Part shown: positions 8,597 to 17,500 of the stretch, one piece after another
Layout of the letters: each line of letters starts with the position of its first letter
How positions within the stretch are numbered: the first letter of the stretch is position 1
From: Actinophytocola sp.
GTDB taxonomy: Bacteria > Actinomycetota > Actinomycetes > Mycobacteriales > Pseudonocardiaceae
Length of the DNA: 64,000 bases
Direction: 5' to 3'
Assembly (NCBI GenBank): GCA_009377475.1
Contig: WHTY01000004.1
Span: 1 to 64,000, forward strand
The notes under the pieces: model-generated
Database searches by the model: none
Seen by the model: only the letters and a program-made list of their open reading frames with translations
Told to the model about the DNA's origin: nothing
Program-made: the position numbers and the translations under genes

Positions 8597-8659
8597 GCGA
8601 GTCTCACCTTATTCGCCGCGAGTTTCACCTTGTTTGGCGCGAGTTTCACCGTCGGTTCG
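8597..8659 (+). repeat. 21-bp tandem intergenic array, three units
   Basis: Units begin at 8597, 8618 and 8639, exactly 21 bp apart, each GCGAGT(C/T)TCACC(T/G)T followed by a variable 7-8 bases. The same unit is found at 38623, 39783 (inverted), 46469 and 52738. It has no spacers and no coding sense. Confidence 0.75.
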
Positions 8660-8668
8660 CGCCCGCCG

Positions 8669-8757
8669 AAGTTGATCAACTTGCCGCGCGGTGTTGCACG
8701 AAAACGTCCGTTTCGCCCGGTTACGCGAGCAACACCGCGCGGCAGGTTGATCAACTT
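8669..8757. repeat. Long near-perfect hairpin (29-bp arms)
   Basis: Arms at 8669-8697 and 8729-8757 are inverted copies with 28 of 29 positions matching; each outer end carries the palindrome AGTTGATCAACT. The 31-nt loop contains a smaller hairpin (CGAAAACG/CGTTTCG). It lies downstream of bpa, without a U tract. The rest of the gap to 8982 holds nothing I recognise. Confidence 0.75.
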
Positions 8758-8982
8758 CTCCCGTCACGCCTGCGGCGTTGCCCCATCGATCCCCACCAAA
8801 CTCCCGGTGCGCGGCGAAAGTTACGCCGCCCGGAGTAACTGTTGATCTTGCGCAACCGTAACGGTGAGCAATCTGGGCCGAATGTCTTAGCAGGACTACG
8901 CCCCGAGCAGGCTTCTCCTTGACACGCTTCGTCAACGCTGCGTAACTGATTCTCGGCTCGATGCACGGGAGGGGAGCGGGCG

Positions 8983-10545
8983 ATGCCGATAAACGAGCGA
9001 CAGCCACGCCGCTCTACCGTCACGACGCTGGCGTGCGTGTGCGGGCTGGCAGTCACGTCACTCGCGGCTGGTGCGCAGCCCAACGGCGCGGCGACGGTGC
9101 CGCTCGCACTCCCGGACGTCATCGCGCATCCGCCGATACTGCAGGATTTCCCGCTTCCCACCGTGGGCGACGAACCGCGTGCGGACGACACGACGGCCAG
9201 CATCGGCGCGCGGCTGAACCAGCTCGTCCCGCACGTGGCGAGCGACGCCCAAGCGACGCTCGCATTCGCGCTCGATGACGGGACGATCCCGCAGCAAGTG
9301 CTCGCCGCGTACCGGCGCGCCGCAGACATCTTGAGCAGGCGCGATTCGTCGTGTCGGCTGCACTGGTCCGTGCTCGCGGGCATCGGGCGGATCGAGTCGG
9401 GACATACGCGCGGCGGCGCGTTGTTCAGTGACGGCCGCACGGCGAGCCCGATCCTCGGCCCGCGACTCGACGGTTCGCTCGCGGGCACGGCGACGATCCG
9501 CGACAGCACCGGCGGGCAGTTCGACGGCGACGTTGTGTGGGAGCGCGCCGTGGGGCCGATGCAGTTCCTGCCGTCGACGTGGTTGCAGTACGCGCAGGAC
9601 GGCAACGGCGACGGCGCGCGCGATCCGCACAACGTCTACGACGCCGCGCTCGGTTCGGCCGTCTATTTGTGTGCTGGCGGGCGTGATCTTTCCGAGCCGT
9701 CGCAACTGAATCAGGCGCTGTTCAGTTACAACCCGTCGATGGAATACGTGCGTGCCGTGCTGGCGTGGGCCGACCACTACGCGGGACTTGGACCACGACC
9801 CGGTGCCGCGCGCACCGTCATGCATACGCTCGCGATGCCGCGCGGCGCGGACGGGACCGGTGGGGAGCCCGAGCGGCGGAAGCCGAAGCCCGACGACGAA
9901 CCGGCAACGCGCCAGGAGCCGCCGAAGCCAGTTACTCCGACAACCCCGCCGAAATCGCCCGGCCAGGGTTCGGGCGGTGACAACGAGGAACGCGCGGGGA
10001 ACGACACGTCGAAACCGGACACCCACCAGGACAGGGAGTCCACTGAGGACACCGAGGAACCGCCTGCCGCGCCGAACGACGACGAAAGCGGCCACGGCGG
10101 CGGGGGCACGGATGCGCCCGACAGTCCGGACACCACGGAGCCGCCGGAGCCCGAGGAGCCTTCGGCGCCGGAGGAACCGACGGAGCCGACCGATCCGGCG
10201 GAACCCACCGAGCCCACCGAGCCCGCAGATCCAGGTGACACTGACGACCCAGCGTGCGAGCCGCCTGACGACACCGACGGCACCAATGACGGCGAGGACG
10301 CCGACGCCGAGGACCGGACCGGTGACGCCGACAGGACCGACGACGGCAACAACGGCGGCGGCGACGGGGACGACAAGGCTGACGAAACTGACGACAACGC
10401 CGACGACGCCGACGACGCAAAGCCTGACGGCGACGACCAATCCAGCGACACGTGCGAGCAGCCGGACGGCGGAGACGGCAACGGGACTGACGGCCGCGAA
10501 ACCGGCGCAACCGCTCCGACCTCAACGAAGCGGGAGAACGATTAG
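8983..10545 (+). CDS. Secreted MltB-like lytic transglycosylase with long acidic Pro/Asp tail
   Basis: A 520-residue exported protein. A signal sequence covers about residues 12-32. The catalytic domain (about 100-270) is of the SLT_2/MltB type: the catalytic Glu lies in GIGRIESGH, and AVGPMQFLPSTW and FSYNPSMEYV are family motifs. It should cleave peptidoglycan glycan strands with 1,6-anhydro ring formation. Residues about 290-520 are a low-complexity tail of Pro, Glu, Asp, Thr and Gly with no aromatic residues. Such a tail could span the wall or bind cations. The start has GGGGAG 6-7 nt upstream. The gene is convergent with the acyl-CoA dehydrogenase (3 nt apart). Confidence 0.85.
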   Translation: MPINERQPRRSTVTTLACVCGLAVTSLAAGAQPNGAATVPLALPDVIAHPPILQDFPLPTVGDEPRADDTTASIGARLNQLVPHVASDAQATLAFALDDGTIPQQVLAAYRRAADILSRRDSSCRLHWSVLAGIGRIESGHTRGGALFSDGRTASPILGPRLDGSLAGTATIRDSTGGQFDGDVVWERAVGPMQFLPSTWLQYAQDGNGDGARDPHNVYDAALGSAVYLCAGGRDLSEPSQLNQALFSYNPSMEYVRAVLAWADHYAGLGPRPGAARTVMHTLAMPRGADGTGGEPERRKPKPDDEPATRQEPPKPVTPTTPPKSPGQGSGGDNEERAGNDTSKPDTHQDRESTEDTEEPPAAPNDDESGHGGGGTDAPDSPDTTEPPEPEEPSAPEEPTEPTDPAEPTEPTEPADPGDTDDPACEPPDDTDGTNDGEDADAEDRTGDADRTDDGNNGGGDGDDKADETDDNADDADDAKPDGDDQSSDTCEQPDGGDGNGTDGRETGATAPTSTKREND

Positions 10546-10548
10546 ACC

Positions 10549-12282
10549 TCAGTGCAGCCGCGGCGTGTACCCGCCCCGGTTGTACGCCAGCCGCGCGATG
10601 GAGTGCATCTGCTCGTCGTCGTTGCGCTCCACCAGCCGCAACTGCGTGCCGACCCGGTGCGCGGCGCGGTCGCAGAACGACGACGCGATGTAGCGCTCCT
10701 GCCCGGACGCCTCGACGCCCTGGTCCTCGAACAACGCCGTCGTGCGCGAGATCGTCGCCACCTGGGCGTAGATGTCGCTCGCGGCGTCGGCGATGCGCTT
10801 CTGCTGCCGCTGTCGGAGCTGGACGTCCTTGCCGTGCGTGCGCAGCAACGTCTCCACCGCGCCGCGCAACTGCCGCGTCTGGCTCGACACCGCCTCGGCC
10901 TGCTTGACCAGCTTCGGGTGCGCCGCCTCCAACGACGCGGGACGCAGCCGTCGACTCACCCGACCGCGCACGAACTCCGCCAATGTGCCGATCGACCCGA
11001 TCGGGTCGGACAGGTTGATCGACCGCAGGTCCTCGAACTCCCCCGCCACCGTCTTCATGCCGGACAGCGCGATGAACGCGCGCAGGACGTCGTTCGCGCC
11101 CTCGAAGATCGGGAAGATCCTGGTGTCGCGCAACGTCTTCGAGATCGACGAGTCCGCCATGTACGCCTCGCCGCCCATCAGCTGGAACACGCGATTGACG
11201 GCGTACCAGTTGAACTCCGTCGCGGCGACCTTCGACATCGCCGACTCGACCGAGTAGTCGACCACGCCCGCATCGACCAGCCCCGTCGTCATATATGCCA
11301 ACGACTCCAGCCCGTACAGGTACGACACCATCCAGCCGACCTTGTCCTCGACCAGCTCGAAGTCGGCCAGCGGCATGCCGAACTGCTCCCGCCGCGTCGT
11401 ATGCTCGATGGCCTGCTTGATCAGCGCCTTCGTGCCGCCGACGACGCCGGTGCCCAGCGACATCCTGCCGTTGTTCAACGTCGACATCGCGATGCGGAAG
11501 CCGTCGCCCGGCTCGCCGATGACGTTCTCCTTCTGCACGCGGACGTCGTTGAACGTCAGCTTGCGCAGGTCGTTGCCGAGCAGGCCGAGGGTGTCGAACC
11601 GGTGCGGCGCCTCGAAGCCGTCCATACCCTTCTCGACGATCAGTGCGACGTGGCCGTTCTCGCAGCGCGCGAACACGCACACGACGTCCTTCGAGCCGTT
11701 GCCGATCCAGCGCTTCTCGCCGTTGAGCAGGAACGACCCGTCCGCCTGTCGTTCGGCGTATGTCTCGACGTGGTACGCGTCCGACCCGGCGTTCGGCTCG
11801 GTAAGGCCGAACGCGGCGAGCTTGCGGCCAGCGGCGAGATCCGGCAGGAACCGGGCTTTCTGCTCCTCGGTGCCGAACATGTGGATCGGCTTCATCCCGA
11901 TCGACTGGTGCACGCCCATCACGACCGACAGCGTCGCGTCGTAGCCGCCGAACTCCTCCATCACGCGGCAGTACCCGGTCTGTGACAGCCCCTGCCCGCC
12001 GTACTCCGGCGACACGTACAGCCCAAGCAGCCCGCGCTCGCCGAGCCCCTTGATGATGTGGTCCCCGACCCAGCGTTCCTGTTCGACCACCGCGGGATCG
12101 TAGGAGTCGTCCAGGAACTCGTGCGCGGCGTCGATCAGCCCATGGACCTGCCGCGACTCGTCGCGGCCAAGCGAAGGGAAAGGGAAGACCAGCTCGTCCG
12201 GCAGCTCACCGGCGAACATCGCCTTCGCGAACGACGAGACCTGCTCGTCCCGTGCCGGTTGGTTCGTGGTGTCGTCGCCCAT
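10549..12282 (-). CDS. Acyl-CoA dehydrogenase, VLCAD/ACAD9-like long form
   Basis: A 577-residue flavoprotein. Residues about 50-430 are the acyl-CoA dehydrogenase fold: FGLTEPNAGSDAY, LNGEKRWIGNG (FAD/substrate loop), and the catalytic Glu in RIFPIFEGANDVLR. A C-terminal helical extension of about 150 residues makes it like the very-long-chain type rather than the 380-residue short/medium-chain enzymes. It should catalyse alpha,beta-desaturation of long acyl-CoA. A stand-alone gene with no electron-transfer or thiolase partners beside it. Confidence 0.88.
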   Translation of the reverse strand: MGDDTTNQPARDEQVSSFAKAMFAGELPDELVFPFPSLGRDESRQVHGLIDAAHEFLDDSYDPAVVEQERWVGDHIIKGLGERGLLGLYVSPEYGGQGLSQTGYCRVMEEFGGYDATLSVVMGVHQSIGMKPIHMFGTEEQKARFLPDLAAGRKLAAFGLTEPNAGSDAYHVETYAERQADGSFLLNGEKRWIGNGSKDVVCVFARCENGHVALIVEKGMDGFEAPHRFDTLGLLGNDLRKLTFNDVRVQKENVIGEPGDGFRIAMSTLNNGRMSLGTGVVGGTKALIKQAIEHTTRREQFGMPLADFELVEDKVGWMVSYLYGLESLAYMTTGLVDAGVVDYSVESAMSKVAATEFNWYAVNRVFQLMGGEAYMADSSISKTLRDTRIFPIFEGANDVLRAFIALSGMKTVAGEFEDLRSINLSDPIGSIGTLAEFVRGRVSRRLRPASLEAAHPKLVKQAEAVSSQTRQLRGAVETLLRTHGKDVQLRQRQQKRIADAASDIYAQVATISRTTALFEDQGVEASGQERYIASSFCDRAAHRVGTQLRLVERNDDEQMHSIARLAYNRGGYTPRLH

Positions 12283-12338
12283 GCCCCGAGCATGACGGAA
12301 CTGAGCGCGTCCCGCCTCTCAGCGAGCGGCCAGACATC

Positions 12339-13502
12339 TCACACCGCGTACACCGACTCCGCGAGCTGGCGCTTGCGCTTGCGGTAGCCGTCCAACGTCT
12401 CGGCGTCGTACCCGCCACGGCTCGGGCGTGCGGGGAGTTCGCTGAAGTCGGACAGCAACGTCCAGTTCGAGCCGAGGTCGAGCAGCGCGCGGTGCTTCGT
12501 CGTGTAGTAGTCCTCGCTGATCGGGATCGCGACGCCGGACGCACCCGCCGCCGCGGCGGCCAGGTGCAGATGGAACCGCGTCGACACCCACGTCTGCTGC
12601 GCGGTCACCGGCAGGCCGTCGTCCCACAGCTGGGCGAACGAGTAGAACCGCGCGCCGGGCAGTTCCTGCTCGATCAGCTGAACGAGCCGGTTGTCGACGC
12701 GGGGGATGCCTTCGAGGAAGCACACCGACTCCGGCCGCACCCGCCACATCCGCAGCAGCGACAGCACCGCGCCCGCGAGCGCGCCGGGACCAGCGTCGTT
12801 GCGGTCGGACTGCACGCACACCATCACCTCGGGTGGCGGCTCCTCCGGCCAGACGTCTTCCGGTGCGACGGTGGGCTGCTGCGCGATGGTCAGGAACGCG
12901 TCGTCAAGGCCCGGGTCGATGCCGAGCACGTCGGCCGACTCGGCGTCGCGGACGTCGACGACGTCGAACCGATCGGTCAGCGCCCGCAGCAATGTGGTCG
13001 CGTCCTCCGGCGGCGGCACGAGGCCCTGGCCGGTCATGGCGGTACGCGCGCCGGACGTCCTCGCGACGGCGGCGATCCCGCCGAGCAGGCCGAAGTGGTG
13101 CGGCCAGATGCCGTTCACGTACCCGCCGCCGAGCACGTGGAAGACGTCGGCCCGGTGCAGCAACGCAATGCCGTGCTGCCGCGCGGGAGCCATGCCCGAA
13201 TCGGCCACCGCGCGCTGCACCCACGCGGCGACTTCCCACGGGTCGTCCGAGTCCAGCTCGCGGGTGGCGTCGCCGCACAACCGCCACAGCGTGTCGACGA
13301 ACCGCACGTTGGGGTGCGTCGCGCCGTGCAGCAACTGCGCCGGGCCCGGCGAGTGGGTGTCCACCCAGACTTCGGCGTCGGGCGCGACCTCTGCGAGGTA
13401 GCGCAGCCAGCCGTCGGCGATCAGCTCGTCACCGTAGTTGGGGAACCCGGCCGGGGTGATCAGGTAGTAGACACGGTCTCGCGAATGCTCCCAGGGCGCC
13501 AT
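12339..13502 (-). CDS. Polysaccharide pyruvyltransferase family protein
   Basis: A 387-residue cytoplasmic enzyme of the polysaccharide pyruvyl transferase family (CsaB/WcaK type), which puts a ketal pyruvate from PEP on a sugar of an envelope polymer. The N-terminal motif GFPNYGDELIADGWLRYL and the central HVLGGGYVNGIWPHHFGLLG glycine-rich motif are family hallmarks. The C-terminal half has the nucleotide-binding-like ISHFHxH variant (VSTRFHLHLAAAAAG). It lies 9 nt downstream of pseG in a pseF-pseG-pyruvyltransferase operon, so the pyruvylated glycan probably also carries pseudaminic acid. The substrate sugar cannot be read from the sequence. Confidence 0.85.
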   Translation of the reverse strand: MAPWEHSRDRVYYLITPAGFPNYGDELIADGWLRYLAEVAPDAEVWVDTHSPGPAQLLHGATHPNVRFVDTLWRLCGDATRELDSDDPWEVAAWVQRAVADSGMAPARQHGIALLHRADVFHVLGGGYVNGIWPHHFGLLGGIAAVARTSGARTAMTGQGLVPPPEDATTLLRALTDRFDVVDVRDAESADVLGIDPGLDDAFLTIAQQPTVAPEDVWPEEPPPEVMVCVQSDRNDAGPGALAGAVLSLLRMWRVRPESVCFLEGIPRVDNRLVQLIEQELPGARFYSFAQLWDDGLPVTAQQTWVSTRFHLHLAAAAAGASGVAIPISEDYYTTKHRALLDLGSNWTLLSDFSELPARPSRGGYDAETLDGYRKRKRQLAESVYAV

Positions 13503-13511
13503 GCCGCCATC

Positions 13512-14579
13512 CTAGGACGCATCCTCCGCTGGTGACGGGGACGAAACGGACGACTCTGCGAGCGGTTCCTCGGTGGCTTCCGGTGGCACCGCCAACTGCT
13601 CGCTGATCGCGTCGAGCACCCGCACCCCGCCGTCGCCGTCGATGGTGTCGGCGGCCCGGCCTGCGTACGCCGCACGCAGCTCGGCGTCGGACAGCAGCCG
13701 CCGCAGCTCCCGGACCGCGCTCGACCCACCCGCCAGCTCCTCCGCCGTGCCGAGCCCGGCCGCGACGCCAAGGTCGACGGCGGCGTCGTAGTTCGGCACC
13801 TGGTTCTCCACGAGCCGCACCAACGCGGCTGGCGTGCCGATGCAGCACAGCTCGGTCAGCGTCACGCCCGCCGCGCTCACGACGAGGTCGGCGTCGGCAA
13901 GCAGCTCGGGCAGGCGGGTGTGCGGTGTCGCCAGGTCGAACCGCTGCCCCTTGCCCTCGGTGGGGATATCCGGCTCGCCGTGCGCGAGGACGTCGGCGTG
14001 GAACGGTTGCTCGGTGTCCCGAAGTGCGGTCAGCAGCGCGGTCACCGTGTCCCGCCACAGCGACCCGCCGCCGAGCACGACGACCACGCGCGGCGGGTCG
14101 TTGTCCGGCGGCGTGGCGTTCCTGCGTTCGCGCGCGTCGCGCACGGCCTGGCGCATCGGCGCGTAGCGCGGGCCGGTGAGCACGGTCGGCGAGCCGTCGT
14201 CCGGGCGGTCCTGCGGCCGGAGCGCGGTGTCCACGACGATGTCCGCCGCCCTGCGGCCGAACGTCCCGCCCTCGAGCGAGACGAGCAGCGCCCCTGCGGC
14301 GTTGATCGGGTCGCGCAGCTCGTCAAGGTCGTGGTGGTCGACGATGACGGCGTCCACTTCGGCGGCGAGCACGCCGAGCGCGGCGGGACCGTCAGCGGCG
14401 GGCACCCGTTTCACGCCGAGCTCGTCCAGCCGGTCGCTGAGCCAGTCCGCGTTCTCGACGGCGCCCGAGTGGGTGACCTGCCAGCCCCGGGCCGTCGCTT
14501 CCTCCGCGAACGCGACGGCGCGGCCGACGTGGCCGATCCCCATGGCGCCCGACGCATCGGACCGCAGCAGCAGCCGCAT
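13512..14579 (-). CDS. pseG: UDP-2,4-diacetamido-2,4,6-trideoxy-altropyranose hydrolase PseG
   Basis: A 355-residue GT-B fold hydrolase. In the pseudaminic acid pathway PseG removes UDP from UDP-2,4-diacetamido-2,4,6-trideoxy-beta-L-altropyranose. The N-terminus LLLRSDASGAMGIGHVGR carries the glycine-rich GHxxR motif, and the second domain has VVVLGGGSLWRD and VVSAAGVTLTELCCIGTPA, as in PseG/SpsG. The ATG at 14579 overlaps the pseF stop (TGATG), so the genes are coupled. A C-terminal extension of about 30 Ser/Glu-rich residues is not needed for the fold. Confidence 0.9.
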   Translation of the reverse strand: MRLLLRSDASGAMGIGHVGRAVAFAEEATARGWQVTHSGAVENADWLSDRLDELGVKRVPAADGPAALGVLAAEVDAVIVDHHDLDELRDPINAAGALLVSLEGGTFGRRAADIVVDTALRPQDRPDDGSPTVLTGPRYAPMRQAVRDARERRNATPPDNDPPRVVVVLGGGSLWRDTVTALLTALRDTEQPFHADVLAHGEPDIPTEGKGQRFDLATPHTRLPELLADADLVVSAAGVTLTELCCIGTPAALVRLVENQVPNYDAAVDLGVAAGLGTAEELAGGSSAVRELRRLLSDAELRAAYAGRAADTIDGDGGVRVLDAISEQLAVPPEATEEPLAESSVSSPSPAEDAS

Positions 14580-15316
14580 CACGGCCGCACCTCCTTCTGT
14601 TCGACGTCCGCGTTCAGCGCGACGAGATCGGGGCGGGCGCGCAACAGCGCCACCACGTCCCGCCACGGGTGGGGTCCGTCGCCGAGCGCGGTGACGACGC
14701 CGGTGATGAGCGCCCAGTCCTGCTCGGTGTCGAGCGTGACCCGCAGGTCGTCCGCACGTGGCACGACCACGATGCCCTGGCAGGCGTACCGCGCGGGGTC
14801 GTGCTTCACGCCCCAGGTGACGTGCTCCCGGTGTGGCCCGTGCGGATGCCTGGCCTGCTCGGCGAGCACGTCGGTGCGCACCAGCTCGGCGTCGAGCCCG
14901 CGCGGCAGCGTACGCACCACGTCAGTGCTCACGTAATCCAGCGTCGGTTGCTGCCGCCACAGCGCGACGACCTGCGACAACAGCGCCGGGTCGAGCAGCG
15001 GGCAGTCGGCGGTCAGCCGCAGCACCGCGTCGGCGGGGTAGCGCTCGGTGGCGAGCAGGAACCGGGCGAGGACGTCGTCCAGCGGACCGCGCACGACGTC
15101 GGCACCGTGCTCGCGGGCGTCCTCGGCCACCGCGTCGTCGTCCGGTTGATCCGAGGTCGCGACGATGATCCGGTCGATCCCGTCCGCGCGCGCCGCCGCC
15201 CGAATGACCCAGCCGAGCACCGACATTGTGTCAAGTGAACGTGACACTTTGCCTGGCAAACGAGACGATGAACTGCGTGCCTGGATGACAGCAGCGACGG
15301 CCGGTGCAGCGCCCAT
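14579..15316 (-). CDS. pseF: CMP-pseudaminic acid synthase (SpsF-type cytidylyltransferase) PseF
   Basis: A 245-residue nucleotidyltransferase of the SpsF class, with N-terminal VIQARSSSSRLPGKV (CTP-binding loop) and LRLTADCPLLDP (metal-binding Asp). It should activate pseudaminic acid as CMP-Pse. The start at 15316 (MGAAPAV) gives the usual short lead before the loop; an in-frame ATG at 15340 is possible and neither has a ribosome site. Codons around the CTP loop use A/T at third positions much more than the rest of the gene, and an inverted repeat GTGTCA-N8-TGACAC falls there (15230-15250 region). The gene diverges from pseB with a short shared control region. Confidence 0.88.
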   Translation of the reverse strand: MGAAPAVAAVIQARSSSSRLPGKVSRSLDTMSVLGWVIRAAARADGIDRIIVATSDQPDDDAVAEDAREHGADVVRGPLDDVLARFLLATERYPADAVLRLTADCPLLDPALLSQVVALWRQQPTLDYVSTDVVRTLPRGLDAELVRTDVLAEQARHPHGPHREHVTWGVKHDPARYACQGIVVVPRADDLRVTLDTEQDWALITGVVTALGDGPHPWRDVVALLRARPDLVALNADVEQKEVRP

Positions 15317-15317
15317 G

Positions 15318-15332
15318 CGGACATGATGTCCG
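15318..15332. promoter_or_regulatory. Perfect inverted repeat between pseF and pseB, possible operator
   Basis: CGGACAT-G-ATGTCCG is a perfect 7+1+7 palindrome. It lies directly before the pseF start used here and 33 bases before pseB, where one regulator could control both directions. If pseF starts at 15340 the site would be in coding sequence. Confidence 0.35.
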
Positions 15333-15364
15333 ACCGGCATGATGCGGGACACAGGAGGGCGACG

Positions 15365-16345
15365 ATGAACGAGTTGCGTGGATCGAGCATCCTGCTGACC
15401 GGCGGGACTGGCTCGTTCGGCACGACGTTCTTGTCCTACGCGCTGGCCGAGCTCGACCCGGCGCGGCTCGTCGTGCTCTCCCGCGACGAGCTGAAGCAGT
15501 CCGAGCTGCGCACGCGGTTCGACGACCCGAGGGTGCGCTGGTTCGTCGGCGACGTCCGTGACCGGCGCAGGCTGGAACGCGCCATGCACGGCATCGACCA
15601 CGTCGTGCACGCGGCGGCGTTGAAGCAGGTGGACACGGGCGAGTACAACCCGTTCGAGTTCGTGCAGACCAACGTCATGGGCTCGCAGCACGTCATCGAG
15701 GCCGCCATCGAGACGGGCGTGCGGAAGGTCGTCGCGCTGTCCACCGACAAGGCGTCCAGCCCGATCAACCTCTACGGCGCGTCCAAGCTCTGCGCCGACC
15801 GCATGTTCATCAGCGCGAACCACTACGCCGCCACGCACCCGACGCGGTTCGCCGTCGTCCGCTACGGCAACGTCATGGGCTCGCGCGGCAGCGTCGTTCC
15901 GCTGTTCCGGTCGCTCGCCGCGCGCGGCGAGTCGTTGCCGATCACCCACAAGGACATGACACGGTTCTGGATCACGCTCCCGCAGGCGGTGCGTTTCGTC
16001 GTGGACTCGTTCGACCTGATGCACGGCGGCGAGCTGTACGTGCCACGCATCCCGAGCATGAAGCTGATCGACCTGGCGCGGGCGATCGCGCCCAACAGCC
16101 CGATGCACGACGTCGGCATCCGGCCGGGCGAGAAGCTGCACGAGGAGATGATCGCGGCGGACGACTCACGCCGGACGTTGCGGCTCGACGACCGCTACGT
16201 CGTCCAGCCGCACATCGCAGGGTGGGGCTACGAGCCACCCGAGGACGGCAGACCGGTGCCCGAGGGGTTCGCGTACCGCTCCGACACCAACGACCTGTGG
16301 CTCGACACCGACGACCTCGCCGAATTGGTCGCGCAGCATGCCTGA
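15365..16345 (+). CDS. pseB: UDP-GlcNAc 4,6-dehydratase (inverting) PseB
   Basis: A 326-residue extended SDR enzyme catalysing the first step to pseudaminic acid, C4 oxidation, C6 dehydration and C5 inversion of UDP-GlcNAc. The NADP loop is LLTGGTGSFGTTFLSYAL, followed by the PseB-specific VLSRDELKQSELR. The catalytic region is STDKASSPINLYGASKL, where Asp-Lys replaces the usual Thr-Asp pair as in PseB/FlaA1. The ATG at 15365 has AGGAGGG 6 nt upstream, a strong ribosome site. It overlaps pseC by 8 nt. Confidence 0.93.
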   Translation: MNELRGSSILLTGGTGSFGTTFLSYALAELDPARLVVLSRDELKQSELRTRFDDPRVRWFVGDVRDRRRLERAMHGIDHVVHAAALKQVDTGEYNPFEFVQTNVMGSQHVIEAAIETGVRKVVALSTDKASSPINLYGASKLCADRMFISANHYAATHPTRFAVVRYGNVMGSRGSVVPLFRSLAARGESLPITHKDMTRFWITLPQAVRFVVDSFDLMHGGELYVPRIPSMKLIDLARAIAPNSPMHDVGIRPGEKLHEEMIAADDSRRTLRLDDRYVVQPHIAGWGYEPPEDGRPVPEGFAYRSDTNDLWLDTDDLAELVAQHA

Positions 16346-17498
16346 GCCCATGGAGCGCTCCCAGCAGGATTTCTTGCCGTACGGCCGCCAGTCGATCACC
16401 GAGGACGACGTCGCCGCCGTGGCCGAGGTGCTGCGCGGTGACTGGCTCACCACCGGTCCCGCGCTGACGCGGTTCGAGGACGACCTGGCGTCGGTGTCCG
16501 GGGCGGCGGGCGCGGTCGCCGTCACGTCCGGGACCGCCGCGCTGCACACGGCGTACGCGGCGGCGGGCGTCGGACCGGGCGACGAGGTGGTCGTCAGTCC
16601 GATGACGTTCGTCGCGACGGCGTCCACGGCGGTGCTGCGAGGGGCGCGGGTGGTGTTCGCCGACGTCGAGCCGGACACGGGGAATCTGGACGTCGACGCG
16701 GCGCGAACGGCGACCGGCCCGCGCACCAGGGTCGTCGCCGCCGTGGACTACGCGGGCCACCCGGCACGGCTGGACGAGCTGGCCACGGTGGCGCGGGACG
16801 CGGACGCGCTGCTGCTGGAGGACGCGGCTCACTCGGTCGGCGGCGCGTGGCACGGCACGCCGGTCGGCGCGCTGGCGGGCCTGACGACGTTCTCGTTCTT
16901 CCCGACCAAGAACCTGACGACGGCCGAAGGTGGCGCGGTCGTCAGCCCGTACGAGGAGTTGCTCGCGCGGGCGCGCCGGTTCCGCAACCACGGGCTCGTG
17001 CGCGACAAGGCCGCGCAGCGCCGGCCGGACGAGGGCGACTGGCACCAGGAGGTGCACGAGTTCGGGCTGAACTACCGGCTGCCCGACGTTCTCGCCGCGC
17101 TCGGCAGCAGCCAGCTTCGCCGGTTGGCGTGGTTCAAGCAGCGGCGCGCGGAGATCCACGCCGCTTACGATCGCGGGCTCGCCGACGTCGACGGCGTGCG
17201 CACGCCGGTCACCCGCGACGGCGCGGACCCGATGTGGCACCTCTACCCGCTGCGGGTGCTCGACGGGCGGCGGCGCGCGTTGTTCGGGCACCTACGCGGC
17301 GCGGGCATCGGCGTGCAGGTGAACTACGTCCCGGTGTACTGGCACCCGGTGTTCGCCGATCTCGGCTACCAGCGCGGCCTCTGCCCCAACGCGGAGCGGT
17401 TCTACGCCGACGAACTGTCGCTGCCGCTCTGGCCCGGTTTGGCCGACGCCGACGTCGAGCGCGTCATCACCGAGGTGCGCGGGTTCTTCTCGGCGTGA
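16338..17498 (+). CDS. pseC: UDP-4-amino-4,6-dideoxy-L-AltNAc transaminase PseC
   Basis: A 386-residue DegT/DnrJ/EryC1 aminotransferase. The PLP lysine is in FSFFPTKNLTTAEGG and the cofactor Asp region is LLLEDAAHSVGG. The N-terminus LPYGRQSITEDDVAAV is typical of PseC. It adds the 4-amino group from glutamate to the PseB product. It starts inside the end of pseB (ATG 16338), so the two are translated together. The stop is followed immediately by a 30-bp tandem repeat and then a decayed gene, so this operon seems to end here. Confidence 0.92.
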   Translation: MPEPMERSQQDFLPYGRQSITEDDVAAVAEVLRGDWLTTGPALTRFEDDLASVSGAAGAVAVTSGTAALHTAYAAAGVGPGDEVVVSPMTFVATASTAVLRGARVVFADVEPDTGNLDVDAARTATGPRTRVVAAVDYAGHPARLDELATVARDADALLLEDAAHSVGGAWHGTPVGALAGLTTFSFFPTKNLTTAEGGAVVSPYEELLARARRFRNHGLVRDKAAQRRPDEGDWHQEVHEFGLNYRLPDVLAALGSSQLRRLAWFKQRRAEIHAAYDRGLADVDGVRTPVTRDGADPMWHLYPLRVLDGRRRALFGHLRGAGIGVQVNYVPVYWHPVFADLGYQRGLCPNAERFYADELSLPLWPGLADADVERVITEVRGFFSA

Positions 17499-17500
17499 GG

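Noticed and set aside
9058..10440. 460-codon minus-strand open frame opposite the transglycosylase
   Set aside because: Low-complexity Val/Arg antisense of the acidic tail; no signal or motif.
14579..16141. 520-codon minus-strand frame as one long protein with PseF
   Set aside because: Only its last 245 codons match SpsF/PseF; the upstream part is antisense to pseB.
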